Below are positions 1 to 12,900 of a stretch of DNA of 28,273 nt, piece by piece; positions within the stretch are counted from its first letter, which is position 1, and every line of letters begins with the position of its first letter. Source of the stretch: Sphacelaria rigidula (taxonomy: Eukaryota; Phaeophyceae; Sphacelariales); the NCBI GenBank assembly GCA_964200075.2, contig CAXNAA020000102.1:1-28273 (forward strand), given 5' to 3'. The translations under genes and the position numbers were made by a program. Under the pieces are notes generated by a model. That model made no database searches. It saw only the letters and a program-made list of their open reading frames with translations, and had not been told where the DNA came from.

Positions 1-452
1 ATATACATCAACAATCTAATTAAAATATGAGAGGGGAGGGTGGAGGTGAGAGAAAGGTTGGGTATTTGCACATATGTCCTGTACATCGTGTCAAAGTTTC
101 ATCAAAAACAATCCAAAATTGAGCGAAGAATATGCGTCATTCAGTCGACAACCGGTTACTAAAGTATATGGAGGTGGACCTGTTACGAATAATTCAAACG
201 CACAATTTTAAGCTGTTTTCGATAAAATTTTGACACGATGTTCAAGACTTATGTGCGTGCGAATACCGAACCTTTCCTCCTAGTTTTTTTTCTTCTTCGT
301 GAGTTATTAGCAATTTTGTTCCGGAAAACTATTCTGAATTTTTCCGTCGCCAATATCACACGAAGAAGGAAAAAAAAAACACGGGAGGAACGAAGGGGTG
401 TTTGCACATACGTCCTGTACATCACGTCAAAATTTCATTGAAAACGACTAAA
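1..452. repeat. Foldback repeats downstream of VPS52
   Basis: Positions 203-320 and 330-452 are imperfect inverted arms of roughly 110 bp (AAAATTTTGACACGATGT against ACATCACGTCAAAATTT, and TTCTTCTTCGTGA against its complement near 360). The arm recurs at about 55-130 in the orientation of the right arm, and 60-130 also pairs with 195-260. This looks like a foldback or MITE-type element with a partial extra copy. No gene was seen in 1-682. Confidence 0.6.
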
Positions 453-682
453 TATGGAGCTCGAAAACTGACTGTAATCGAAAATCCGATCTAAGCCAGA
501 TTTTTTTGGCTTATTCCGCCGCACATAGTACTCTCAACTCTATACACTTTCGCACTTGACTACAATTTGGTATTTCATTTGATGAGACCTTGTCGGATCG
601 CAGTGCTACATGGATTTGAAGACGCGCGCTGAGTTGCCGATTACCACGATGGGTCATAGTAGGCACAACTCGCGACGCATTG
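453..682. other. Interval downstream of the VPS52 stop, no gene seen
   Basis: Searched on the minus strand for the missing C-terminal VPS52 block without finding it. One minus-strand frame is open across about 505-730 in a different frame from exon 12, but resembles nothing I know. Confidence 0.4.
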
Positions 683-961
683 TCAATTAGAAAGGGCCGG
701 AGGAAAGTGAGCTTCTTGGGCGGCCCAACTCTGGTACGTATTCCTGAACGACAATTTCATTACTGTGAAGGGCCGCAACGGCAACCTACCAGCCTCTCCC
801 GAGCTCATGGTCGCCTCCGTCTGCTGTACAAACGAAATGAGCCTCTTGTACTTCTCTCTGAGCTCCTCCTCAACGAAAAAGTCGCGTTGCCGAACAAGCA
901 GTTCCTCGAACCTTGCCGTTTCGTCAGAAATTATCCGCTTCTCCTGGAAGACGCTCAGCAC
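683..961 (-). CDS. VPS52: VPS52 exon 12 (short C terminus)
   Basis: 92 codons plus TGA. It starts VLSVFQEK after CTACAAG, in register with exon 11, then reads RFEELLVRQRDFFVEEEL and KRLISFVQQTEA, as expected for the family. A tryptophan in YQSWAAQ matches the conserved W near the C-terminal domain. The frame then stops after 11 residues without the usual last 70-80. A good donor (GTAGGT at 789) inside the exon could instead lead to a 3' exon outside the window. Confidence 0.78.
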   Translation of the reverse strand: MLSVFQEKRIISDETARFEELLVRQRDFFVEEELREKYKRLISFVQQTEATMSSGEAGRLPLRPFTVMKLSFRNTYQSWAAQEAHFPPALSN

Positions 962-3900
962 CTTGTAGCGCCACGGATACCAAAGGAAGGGGCCCCTCAA
1001 AAAACAGTGTTGACGTCGGCGTGAGCTCAAACTTTTCACCAGTGCACGCAGTCGATCGGACACTTCACAGTTCGGTGCACCATTTCCATCAAGGTCTCCA
1101 GTTCCGACTAGCACGCACGTGAAGGCGATATATCCTACCATATTGGACAGTTTCCCACCAGTCAATCAGAAACATGATGCGAAGCTTCCTCGTCAACAGC
1201 ATGGCACAAACTGTCGCAGCAGATTCCTTGGCACCGTCAACCCTTTGATTCATCTCGAAACAGTCAGACAGCTTCGCCTGTTTGATTCATCAGTTTCATT
1301 TGATTGACGGTCGTACATGAACTGATGCCCGAGGGATCCAGCCGTGTTCCCATGACAGACGCACCCGAGGTAAAACAAAACAGAAACAGAAACACTCGCC
1401 CAAGAAAATTGAATAAGGCAAAAAAATAGACTTGACCAACAGAGTAGACTGGATAAAGGGAGAACAAAACAAAGCGAAACAAAGACAGAAAAAAAAGGAG
1501 GGAATGGTCGGTCTCCCCAAAATGGCTTAGGTGGAAGGGGTCTTGCGTCAAAGCACATGCACTCATGCGCAACCGAAAAAAAAAATCGGGGGAACAGATT
1601 GCGGCTCATCTATCTCGGCTATACAATTTTGGGTATGAGCTCTCATCGACGCACCCTACGGGAGCGAGGGATCAAACTGCTACTTGCGTAAAAACACACA
1701 CACATAGAGATGGAGAGAGAAAGAGAGAGCAGAGAAGAAAGAGACTACAGAAGTGATGAATCCCAAGAACAGTACAGTAGAGCAGGTACAACCGCACAAC
1801 CAGGGAACACCGCAAGTCCACCGACCCAGAACAAATTCACGGATAGAGATGATGAAAGAAGTGACACCCTGTTGTACAGGAGTACGCATGTTAAAACATC
1901 CACGGCACAGCCTAGAAGACAAGCGAAGTGATCACATAGCCAAACCGCACCAGGTTATGTCCCCCCTTTGCAGTCCTCCCTCCCTCATCATGGCATCATG
2001 ACCCATCTCGCCGGGAGGCCATATTTCACCACCTAATAAAGACCATCGGGCTATTCAAGCACACAAAGAGAGGCTGTGCTTCTCGAACAGTGTTTGCCAC
2101 CCTGACCCCTCTCAGTTTCAACATGTCTGAACAAATGGTGCAGAATGCTGCACAGAACCAGGCAGCATTGACTGTACAGTAGACAGCGATGACACGAATT
2201 ATTTCGTGTTGGTTTACCAAGACCTGAGTGAAGAAGGAAGGTGAACTCTGTACAGTGCAAGTACAAGTATAGCACAGCACGGTTGGTACAGTACAGCAGC
2301 AGCACGACAGTATACAACAGTCAGAGCGATGTGACATGCAGAGCAATAACATTCGGACATATTCGAGGTGCCACCAATGCCCCCGGAAAACCAAGATGCG
2401 ATGCATAGATTGATTCGATTTGATTGATTGATTGTCGCACTTTGACTGACCCCCCACGGATCCAGCCGTGGTCACATGATAGACGTACTCAACAAAAAAA
2501 CAAACTACAACACTCGCTGAAGAAAAAGAAGGAACAGGGAGGGTCGAACAGAACGACATAGTAGACCAACACGTAGACATAGCTACAATCTGCAAGTTAC
2601 TAGCGTTTTCCATATATCGCAGAAACAGGGATGACAAGCGCGCATCACTGGAAAGACGGGACACCTGACTTGACGCAAAACGCCATCAGGGGTTGTCGTT
2701 CACTATTTTTCTCTAGAAACGCATTATTATCCACCTATTCATGCGAAAGGATGTGTTTTGTGTTTTACGACTGCAATTTGAGATCAGTCTGCAAGTAGCT
2801 AGCACAGGTGGCGAATACAGGCAGTCGAAATATTCTTCGCGGTCGAAGGATCGAATGGGTTCAGAAGGGTGGCACGAAATTGAAACCGGAAGATTCGCTC
2901 ACGACCGTAACAAATATCTTCGGTCTTTAGAAATCGCCTACAGGCGCTCCGACCCGACTGCAACATGGGACTACAGAGTGAGTGGTCCGCGTACAGCATT
3001 TGCATAATTTCTTGCAATCTCGGAATTGAAAGTTTCATGGGTTTACCGTGGAGTGGTTCTACAACTCTAGAAGCTGTCGTCGATCAGTAGTGAGGAGCAC
3101 ATGAATATCTCGCACGTGAGTGTGTTGTCCTGCCCTACAAAACTTTGGCGAGGGAGCAGGGCACGACAAGAAACGTACGCGGATGGCAGATATGTATCGA
3201 TTGTTCACAAACACGTGCGGGTCGCGAATCATCGACATCTGGTGAACTACTTGTAGGGACCGCCTCTGACCTGAATGAATGCATCCTAGGCATAATGCCT
3301 CATGCATCCGCACGCTTGTTCATCGTAAACTCAGGCGGTTTCACCTGCCGGATGAATGGCACCATGATTCGTTCATATTCAACTTTGCACGAATCAATGA
3401 TGCGACTCGTAGAAGGTTTATGGTTCGTACGTGTCTTGATCTCGTGATTCGTGCGGCATTACATGTAACATACACATTCCTGCTCGTCATACATGCGGTA
3501 CTCCCTGGAAGGTACAATTCGCCCATCTGTGATTCATGCGATATGAATTACGGGTACATGCAGCATGAGTCAAGTATACATGTTTCCCGCCGTTCATTTA
3601 TACGACATGAAGCAAGTGTCGATATTGCCCACCTGTCATTCATACCCATGAATCAAACATACTTATTTTCTCATCCATCATTCGTGCGACATGAATCAAA
3701 CGCACACTATCCCGGCCCCATTTCATGCGCTAGGACCCTCTGGTACATGGTTCGCAACTGCCGCTAATTAGGCAGGACTCTTTGGTTCATTTTCCACATG
3801 CTCGGTTCATGCGGCACGACTTTTGTGCATAGTGACAAATCTCACCCGTGACTCATGATAATGATGTCATATATTTTTATACAAAGATCATATTTACCCT

Positions 3901-6900
3901 TGTATGCAGAAACAAGCTTGTTGGAATATTCGGGACGGATGAACGCGTTGTAAAGTGTGGGAACTGGGGGCGTTTCGACCACTTCTTGTGGTACAAACAA
4001 AACCATCTCCAGGAAATGCCCTTTTGGCGATTCAGCGCTGATCTTTACCGAAATAGGGACCTGGGGGGATCGTGCCTCTTTCAAAAGATTCGCCAAACTC
4101 TCCAAGAGGATTCTAGCGGACTTTTCCAGTCTATTGGGCGCCAGCTTTACTCTTGGCCGAACCATTGATTACTCAAACAGATCCAAAAATACCGCGTTTA
4201 ATCGAACTCTGTGCGTGTTTTTTATTTAGTATAACTCGAAGATACCTGTGGCTTGGTCGATGAATTGCTAGTCCACCCTAAAGTAGACTGGGCGCACGAA
4301 AAATCGGTCAAGTGCGCTAGAATCCTCCAGGAGTTCTCTGTGCATATTTCCGGGGAAGCACGATTTGTCAAGGCCCGTTTTCCCGCAAAAATCAGCGCTG
4401 AATTCCCAGAAAGGGCATCACTTGGGGATACTTTTTTTCATTAAACGAGCACCGGCCTTGGTGAATGTGAAAGAAGTTCATTTTCCTCCAAACTTCAGTG
4501 TTCGGAACCCCTTGGCTCCGAGTGGGCCATTCGAGTCTCAGATTAATTTTTCAAATAAAAATGATGCCGATTCTTGAATCCTGAAATATAGAAATATGGA
4601 AATAAGAAACGTACATGGAGGCAACAGAACACGACGCAACGCGATGTCATGGGAATCTAGTTGTATGATCCTCTATTGTACTGTAAAGGATTGCTGATTG
4701 TTGGCTAAGGCAGGATTAGATCGCAGTGCATAGCACGGTAAGTGTAATCTGTACTCGTGCTGATGCAGACCACACAAGTACGACATAAATCTTGCGGGGG
4801 TGGGTGAGCTGTCAGCTTTTCCAATCTCATATATCATGTGGTCATCAATTGTTGACTTCTTGCGTGCTGAAAAATAGGATATTTAAGAGAGCAAAAATGT
4901 AATACTCATTATGGTGTGTAATAGTCATAGTATGCGTGTGTTGAAGAAGGCTGACATCGTTCCATCAAAGAAGTTTTAACCCTTCTACACCCACCACGGT
5001 AGGCGATATGCTGAATGCGCATCGAGGCAAATGATGCCAATGAACAGATCGCCTACTCTGGCGGTGACAGGGCTAAGGCGCGAGAGATATAAAACACGAG
5101 TGACGCGTAGAGTAACTTCTTGGTTGTTTGCACGAATGAAGTCGTACGATTCCTGTGACAACAGAGATTCGCTTTCGCTTCCCACCAGTGACTCATTCGT
5201 ATGGCATGCATTGAACGTACTTCTTTCTCACCTACTGTCCGTATGATGGCAAGCATCGTACCAACATGTTTCCCACATGCTATTCATACGGCATGATTGA
5301 AGCTTACATATTCCGAACCTGCATTTCATACGGCATGAATCATATTTAAATATGTTTCCCATCTGTTACTCATGCGGGATGAATCATGCCTACACATTTC
5401 CTGCTCGCGATTTGTGTGGGATGGATCAAATTGACATTTTTCTCGCCACCAGTGACTCCTACAAGAGCTTTGATTCGAACATATCTTTTACCCTGTATTC
5501 GTGTGATACTGTTTATAGTGTACAGAATCCCGTGAGTCATTCGTGCGATACTACAATAACTCCAACGTACATCCTCACCCATGATTCGTGAATGATGATG
5601 CTTTGACAAGTTAATCGCACTGAACAACCGTTACAGGTCAAATCATGCAAATTTCACTTCGCCCGACATGTGAAACGTTTTGAAACCGTTTCCATAGGGC
5701 GAGCTCACGAAAGTACAGTGTTAGTGGCCGGTTGCAACTATCATTGATCATTCATGATGCCGTCAGGAGTACGGCACCACAAGCAAGTGGCGCTCACCCA
5801 CCTCGTGGTAGTTGTTGATGAGGAAAACCGCTTGTAGCTTCTTCGACGGGAGGTGATCCGCCATTCGCTGGACAAGTTGGACTACCTTTTGCGTGGGTCA
5901 ACAAAATATATCATGTATCATGTATCGGGGAGGGGGGATTGTATGGTAGCACGGTAGTACGACTATCAATAGTAGAACAAGTATCGCCAAAAGCAAGCGC
6001 TGTCGTACTCTTCTTACGCTTTCGCAGCTTTGGGCCTAAGACCAATACAGACGCCCCGCCCCGAGAGTGTAAGACGGACAAGGTACGATCGACTCATCAA
6101 AACAGCAAGAACCGCGATAAAAAACAAATCCGTTCTTGCCTCCACCCTCAGCGTTGCCAAATCGTTCAGTAGCATCTCCTCGCCGCCGATTCCCACCACA
6201 AGATCATCCAATCCACTATGCAATGCAAGTAGAGAGGCTGCGAATTGCGCATATCGTCGTGTGATGTAGTGCGGGTGGCGTTCGATGACTCCTAATCGCT
6301 TTGCGTTTGCCGTTCTCACGCTGGGTGTCCAGACAGAAAACAAAATACAGGAGAGATTACAAAAGGAAAGTCAGAATTATATTCCGAAAACATGCAAAAG
6401 GGTCGGCGCAAGGAACGCGTTCGATGGGTGTAGTATAGTTCTAGTTCCGTAGTGTTTCCCACCTCTCACCTTTTCAAATTGTTGTCGAAGACGGTCTTGA
6501 AACGTGGCCACAACAACATGTTGACGCGATCGAAGAAGCTGTCCAATACCGGTACCCTTCGTCGTTGCATCACCATGGAAAGCGCATGCGTGATCTTGAT
6601 CATGAGCAGCAACCCGATGCAGTCGTAGCACGTAGACAAGTACTGCTCAAAATTTTCGACGCACAGGGACAGCGTCCTCGCGAAGATCTGGTTGAAAGTG
6701 TCGTGAGATTGGCCCTGCGTGCATGGGGATCAACACCAATATCGTTCAGTCTCCATGGCGCCATTTGAAAGTCCAAAAACAAGCACGTGGACTCAACGAA
6801 GGCGTTCATCGCAACTTGCCACAGTTGTTCAGGCCGGCAAGATACCCTTGCCCGCGATACGAATTTCCGTAACATCTAGAGCGAGCGGAAATGTGAGGGT

Positions 6901-9900
6901 CGACACCGGCCTATGATACTGACGTTTGCGAATTACGCGGTACTTCCGAGCCAACGACTGGTAACACCCCCTCGATTGTGTTCCACGGGGCATACGTGGA
7001 ACTTACCGACGCGGTAAGGTAGATCACTTCATGGTCCACCACGGACGTTCTGGCTCGATTTAGAACATGAATACATTCAACGCAATACCTTGAAAAATTC
7101 AATGGTGAAGAGATACTCGCTGGTGGCGCTGTCGATGAGGTGCTTGAACACTGACCGCATGATGGCTTCGTACGGAAAGTGACGCCCTTCAGCCAAGGCG
7201 ACATGCACAAGGATCGGCCCCGCTTCCACCGCGTCCAAGATCTTGTCCCTATCTCCCAAGTCGAATCCATCACCTCGCTTGCTTAGGTCCACCTTTGTCG
7301 TGAACAAGTTTCTCACAGCGGCTTCCTTCGTGCACAAAACAGTGGGTGCCCACAGGCCACCATAAAAGTCAGACAGTCGACGAATCAGCAAAGCACCCGG
7401 GATGCTCTAATTCACCAAGATAGCGCGACCATGTTCGGGGGGGGTCGTCACGGTTCTTGTAAGGATCGTGCAAAAATTCGAGCCATGCAAGTGGCTCCAT
7501 CACTCGTCAGCGCAGCGAGGACTGCAACCAACACCCATCTGCATGAATCAGTTTCATTGGGCTGGCTGCTAGGCGTGGAACATGCGAAGGCAGTTTCGTA
7601 CAGGATCAAACGTTTACGTTGATATATGGTTATCTTTGTTAGAAAAAGATGCAAAAAATGCAAGCCTGTCACAACTGGTTTTGAACAATCAACTTGCGGG
7701 TTGATCGGGATGCAACGTCCAAGTTCTCCCGACACCACAGGATTGGGTCATTCCGGAAACCTGCGACATTCCTCTTTCGGTCAGAAGTGTCGTATCTCGT
7801 CGCCATCTTGCATAATCAGCTTTTTGCGGTGCAGTGGTGATAATGGCCGTGCAATGCCCGCATGGTCGGCACCTCCGGCAAGAAACAAAATGTCTCCAGC
7901 ATGTACTTATTCCGCACCCACCTCGACCGCAATGAGGTCCTGGCGGGTTGCCATTTCCAGCTCTAGCTTCATCAGCTGGGCATGATATGCTCTGAACAAC
8001 GCCGAAATTGTACGCCCCATGCTCTCAATATAGACTGCGCGAATTTCTTCGGCTGCCGTTGGGGCATTGTCGCACATGAACTGCATCAGGTACTTGTACC
8101 TGTGGAGGACGTTGAATGGTGCCGGCTGAATATGAGATGCCCCATCCTTGAACGTTGGCATGACCTCATCATTGACCCAGTTTTGGCACAACATTTCAGC
8201 CACGAAATCGACACCAGTTTAAGACGATGATTTGACGTTCTACGTAGGCTATAGTCCCACAAAAGCTGTGTTTTCTACTCCGACAGCATTGATACCCTCA
8301 GTGTGCGTTGGGCTCATGTGAGACCACCACCTTCACAAAGTGGCAGTCTAGTGTAATTACAGCAACTTCGCCACTTCCAGCGACATGCTACAAATGACGT
8401 CGAAGCACACCGTCAAGTGTGAAGGGCCCCGTGCAGACAAGCACTTATGTGGACTCTCGACATATCAAGCCCACGTGAACGTCGCTCACTTGAGAAGGGA
8501 GTTCTTCTGGATTATCTGCACGTTCGTCTTGGGGCGCCGTAGTTCGCTGATCTTCTGCAGTAGATACTCTCGCGCTTTGTTACAGGCCTGGGCGAAGAAA
8601 GACATCGCGACATGCGCACAAATTGATCGACCGAACCCAGCACCATCAACACGAAACGTCGTGGCATTTAACGGTGTGGTAGTCTCGTCCTCACGAAAAG
8701 GCTGGGGCGGACACGTCATGATATTTTTCCCACACTGCGCCGCGCGCACAAATATCTCCACAGGGTATCATCAACTTCGAGCAGTTGAAATTTCCAAGAC
8801 GGTTGAATTAAGCGGTGGACACTGAGCAATGGCCATGGTCTCCCCTAGCAGGTTTCCCGCTTGGCATGGCATCCAGCACCCTGAGTTTTTGCAGCAGCTA
8901 TTTCTCTGTGAAAATTATCTGGAAGGCAGCGCTAGTACACCACACAGCCCAAAAAATATGGTCCACGTCATCTCGATTGAAACTCGCGTAGTGTGGGCTG
9001 CTAAAACCGCGGTTAAACTGCGGCCACTTTACGGTCGTGTTCCGGTTTGGTCGGGAGTATTTATGTACTTTACCTTGATTTTCAGGTTCTCCAGATGAGG
9101 CTGCACACCTCTTGCGGCCGTTGTACTTGATGGAGGCACGTCCAGGCTGGAGCCATCTGGGGACGCTTTTGTCTGCCCAATATACTTGATCTGGAGAGGC
9201 AAAACAATAGCAAGTCTTGTTTCAGACCACGTTGCACGTCCGGGGCAGGGTGGTAGCAACATATTTGCGTGTAACTGCAGCTCCCACACTCACCTTATTG
9301 TTGAGCTCGACGACGTATTCCAAGTACGCGTCATTAACATCATCCCCACATATTGACGTCGCAAGCTCTGGGGCCACGACCACGTTGCCCAAAAATTTGC
9401 CCAAATCTTCCTCCGCAGATCGCAAGTTCTTGAGTTTGATGTTCATCGATATACTCTCGTCCTGAACCAAGCATGATCGCAGACGTCAGCAAACTGGCGA
9501 TCAAGTCAACGCCGATGAGGGACATGCTACGGTCCACGCACAACTACCCTGGCCAAGTGGCAGGTAGCAGCCGTGTCGCATCATGCAGCACACTTACACG
9601 CAAAGCCTGAATGGATCCATTATACACGGGCACTCGACTTTTGATACGCACAGGACGAAACGATGATGTACTACTGACGTGACGAACTCCCACAGCCGAT
9701 ACCGCGGAATCCACAGTGCGATGCGCAGTACTGCAGTACATACCTCTTGCAAGGAGACGTCTCATCGTTTCGCGGAGAAGGAAAACAAAGTGCCAACACT
9801 CAGTAAGTGCTAGATCTCATGGGAATTCATATGCCACACGAATGAGTATGTGAGGCTTGAAAAACAAGCAGGAACACACGAAGAACACTGTTGACGAGAA

Positions 9901-12900
9901 ATTAGCAAATTACATGGGACGGGAAAATCACTGTAGCTATTGGACACGACATACGGAATGAATGAAAACGCTGGGGGTCGGCAGGACGAGTAGTAGCGTG
10001 AAAGAGTAATATCTCGAGTGGAATCTCTGCAGCAATTACATGAATAATTATGTCGTATCAGAAACGCTGCTGCAACCTCTCAGGGGGCGCTTGCTCAAGC
10101 GCTAAATCCGTAGGAATGCAGGACTTGCAACACCTTGTTGTGAGGCAGGAAAACGCATGCGTACGATACATCTCATGATGTACTGTCATTCGTATGAGAG
10201 CCGCTGCAATCTACTTCATGTTCACACCAGAACCGTACGTAGACGTATCGGGGCGCGGGTTCAAAAAATATCTGTCTAGCTGTGTCCGGTAGTTTAGATA
10301 TAAAATCACACCTGCATGATGTCTTGGTGGAAGTCAACCGATGAGCACGCCCATGCCCAACAGTATTACAGACACCACTCATCAATACGGGCCAGATATT
10401 CTTCAGTTGGACTTGCAAGGGTGTTGGGAAAATGCTCCCGTGTTGGACTACGTGCGAAAAATGCGTACAACCCTCCATTAACGAACGTCGTACCTGCAAA
10501 TGCTTTATCTCGTCGCTGATTCCCCCAAGGTCAGCCTGAAATCCCAGCAACATCTCCTGCATGCGCGCCAAGATGGCATCACAGCCCTGTATCTGTGGCA
10601 TGGAACAGACGCAACGCAGGACTTCACACTGTGATGGGCGCAACAAATTCAACATGTGTGGTCAGGGCAATCCACCACCCGGCCACGAGGTGATACTAGT
10701 TCGCTGTTGACATGCCATCCAGGATTGGTTGATACCAAGAGGACTCGCACAACAACATTCATGCTCCCCATGAATCGACAAGCCAAAAAAATAAGTATCA
10801 ACAACAAGCGCTCCATTTTTTGCAGTCGATGACAACTCCTGTTGCCATACAATTAACGTATAGCTCTTTCCTCGCGATGAGCCAGCTTCTTCATCGCAAA
10901 TAGCACCAATACCACAACGTCCGTAGGACACAAGCAGCACAAAATACGGCGGTTGGCGGGTAACAAAAGTTTCGAGTGTCAACTGTCATTCGCAACTTAT
11001 CCGAAGGAACGGAGTTGCTTACTGGGAACATCCAGCACATCTTCAAGTCGAGTGAAATGGCAAGTATTGCAAGCTCCGGAGTTTCCACGGCGCACGGGTA
11101 GCCGAGAAAACCGCGGGTAGGTCAGCAAATCAAGCAACGACGTGACTCTAGGGACGCAAAGACCTGGAAGAGCAGTCGTCGAACAGATGGGCTTCTAAAC
11201 TTTCTTGACGCATCATCTCACCTGCTTGTGCAAAGCAAGCACTTCCTCGCTTTGTGCGGCATACTCCCGGACGCTGTCTAGCTCCACCTAATTTCACCCA
11301 ATTGAGAGAAGGTCCGGATGATGACTCATGATCAGCAGAGGGACATTAGCTTTTGACGTTCGACTGCGAACGCGTAATATAAAGGTTGCCGAAAATGTGG
11401 CTCCAGCGAATACTCAATAGAAAACCGCCTGCCTACGGGCTATATTCTCCTCATTTTGCCATCGTTGGTCTGCAGTTCATTCTCGTGTGGGGCCGTGTGA
11501 CGTTGAGCGTACAGACAGGCTCAGCTACGGACCAAAACTGCACAAGGGCACGGAGTTTACGCGATGTGAACCACGGGCAAGGAGTTGGGAGTTCTGGACT
11601 ACAACTGACTACTAGAAACAACGCTCAACGACACAGTCTACGATCACTCCAGCGTGTTACATGAGCCTACCCGTGGTCGACACAGGGAATAACGTAATGG
11701 TTTCCTTGAAGCATGAAATAACTCGCGTCTTGGAAACTTCGACACATTTTGGTGTTTGCATCGATTGATGTACTGAAGTTAGTACCATTCGTTATACAGC
11801 CGAGAAAAAGATTGTCTGCTTACAGCACTCGTACCGGTCAGTTCGAGGTGTGTTTATCCAATAACATGGCTGACGCACACTTGTTTCTTTTGCGAAGCCT
11901 AACCCTAGCACTTAACCCAACCCACAGCACACCGAAAATCCTTGTGAAAAGCGGGTGCAGAGGGTGCCCTAGGTAAAGTGTGTCTCGATGGAGCTCGAAG
12001 CGGCGCCGGTCTGAACAAAAAAAACACGTTGAGGGCACGTTGGCGAGCACATGGGACGGTCAGCCCACTGAATATCCGAATATGCTGATGTACGCTGCAA
12101 CCGAGTATGTTTCAATCATGAACGTTGACGGCGGGTTGGGGTACAAACTACTGGTCAGTTTGGTGTAAGTTTCACATCGTCGGTATTCACTTGACTTCAC
12201 AGCCTAGAGCGCCAGATCCCCTCAGGTCGTGTCTCAGCCCGATTTCTGGGCAAACAGGTTTTTGAGCCGAGTCAGGTCATACTTGTTTCGGACAGGTGTG
12301 GGCCTACGCTGAAAATGACTGGAGAAACGAACAATAGCTTGACCGAGCAAGGCACTCCAGGACCTAGCTCACGTGAACAGGGAATAGTTGGGCCGAATCT
12401 CACGGCAGGCGATCCGGATTTGAAGAGGTTGCGTTCGATCTCTCGGGTGATCCGGGCCAAATTGAAATTTCGCACATCACCGATACCAATCTTACGGGAT
12501 TTTCGTCACATAATCGTTGCATGGTTGGTCGTATCCATCACATCACCGGTGCATATTAACGGTCACAGCAGAAGAAGAGCCCAGTGGTTTCAAAATTTAC
12601 CCCACATGTAACTTGGCACTTATCGATAAAAAGCCCTATAGAATTTCCCTGTGTAGCACACTTCATGCCCAGACATGAGGGGAGCTGTACAGAAACGATG
12701 TCGCATGGTGCTCGGTCACAGCCGAAAACATCACTCATCCCATGTTTGGTCCGTAACTCGACAACCGTGATGCCGTTGTAGGCGAGACTAGGGTGTTTGA
12801 TTGAACGATAAAAAATCGGCAAAACGTGGTTTGCGCGAGCTGCGTACCCTGGTGAGCTCTGTACCCAAATGACGCCGCAACGTAGCGGCAGGTGTCACAG

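Larger units (their letters stand above)
962..5801 (-). other. VPS52 intron 11 (4.84 kb)
   Basis: Bounded by GTGGGTGAG (5801) and CTACAAG (962). It holds two copies of a dispersed repeat, a purine-rich microsatellite, two minisatellite clusters and an inverted repeat, listed separately. A 212-codon minus-strand frame at 2026-2664 covers one repeat copy and resembles no protein family I know. Confidence 0.8.

Noticed and set aside
1600-1690. tRNA-like A-box and B-box words on the minus strand
   Set aside because: The B-box-like word comes before the A-box-like word, so they cannot form one tRNA promoter.
2026-2664. 212-codon minus-strand open frame, the longest after VPS52 parts
   Set aside because: It runs through repeat R1 copy b and low-complexity text, shows Cys/Ser-rich composition without any known domain, and lies inside a VPS52 intron.
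5180-5600. Regular repeats considered as a CRISPR array
   Set aside because: Units are degenerate, spacers are not unique against fixed repeats, and the host is a eukaryote.
7448-7738. Extra VPS52 exon candidate on the minus strand
   Set aside because: Exons 7 and 8 already join with exact family spacing, so no room is left for it.
8385-8825. 146-codon plus-strand open frame
   Set aside because: It is antisense to VPS52 exon 6, whose minus-strand reading matches the family and has good splice sites.
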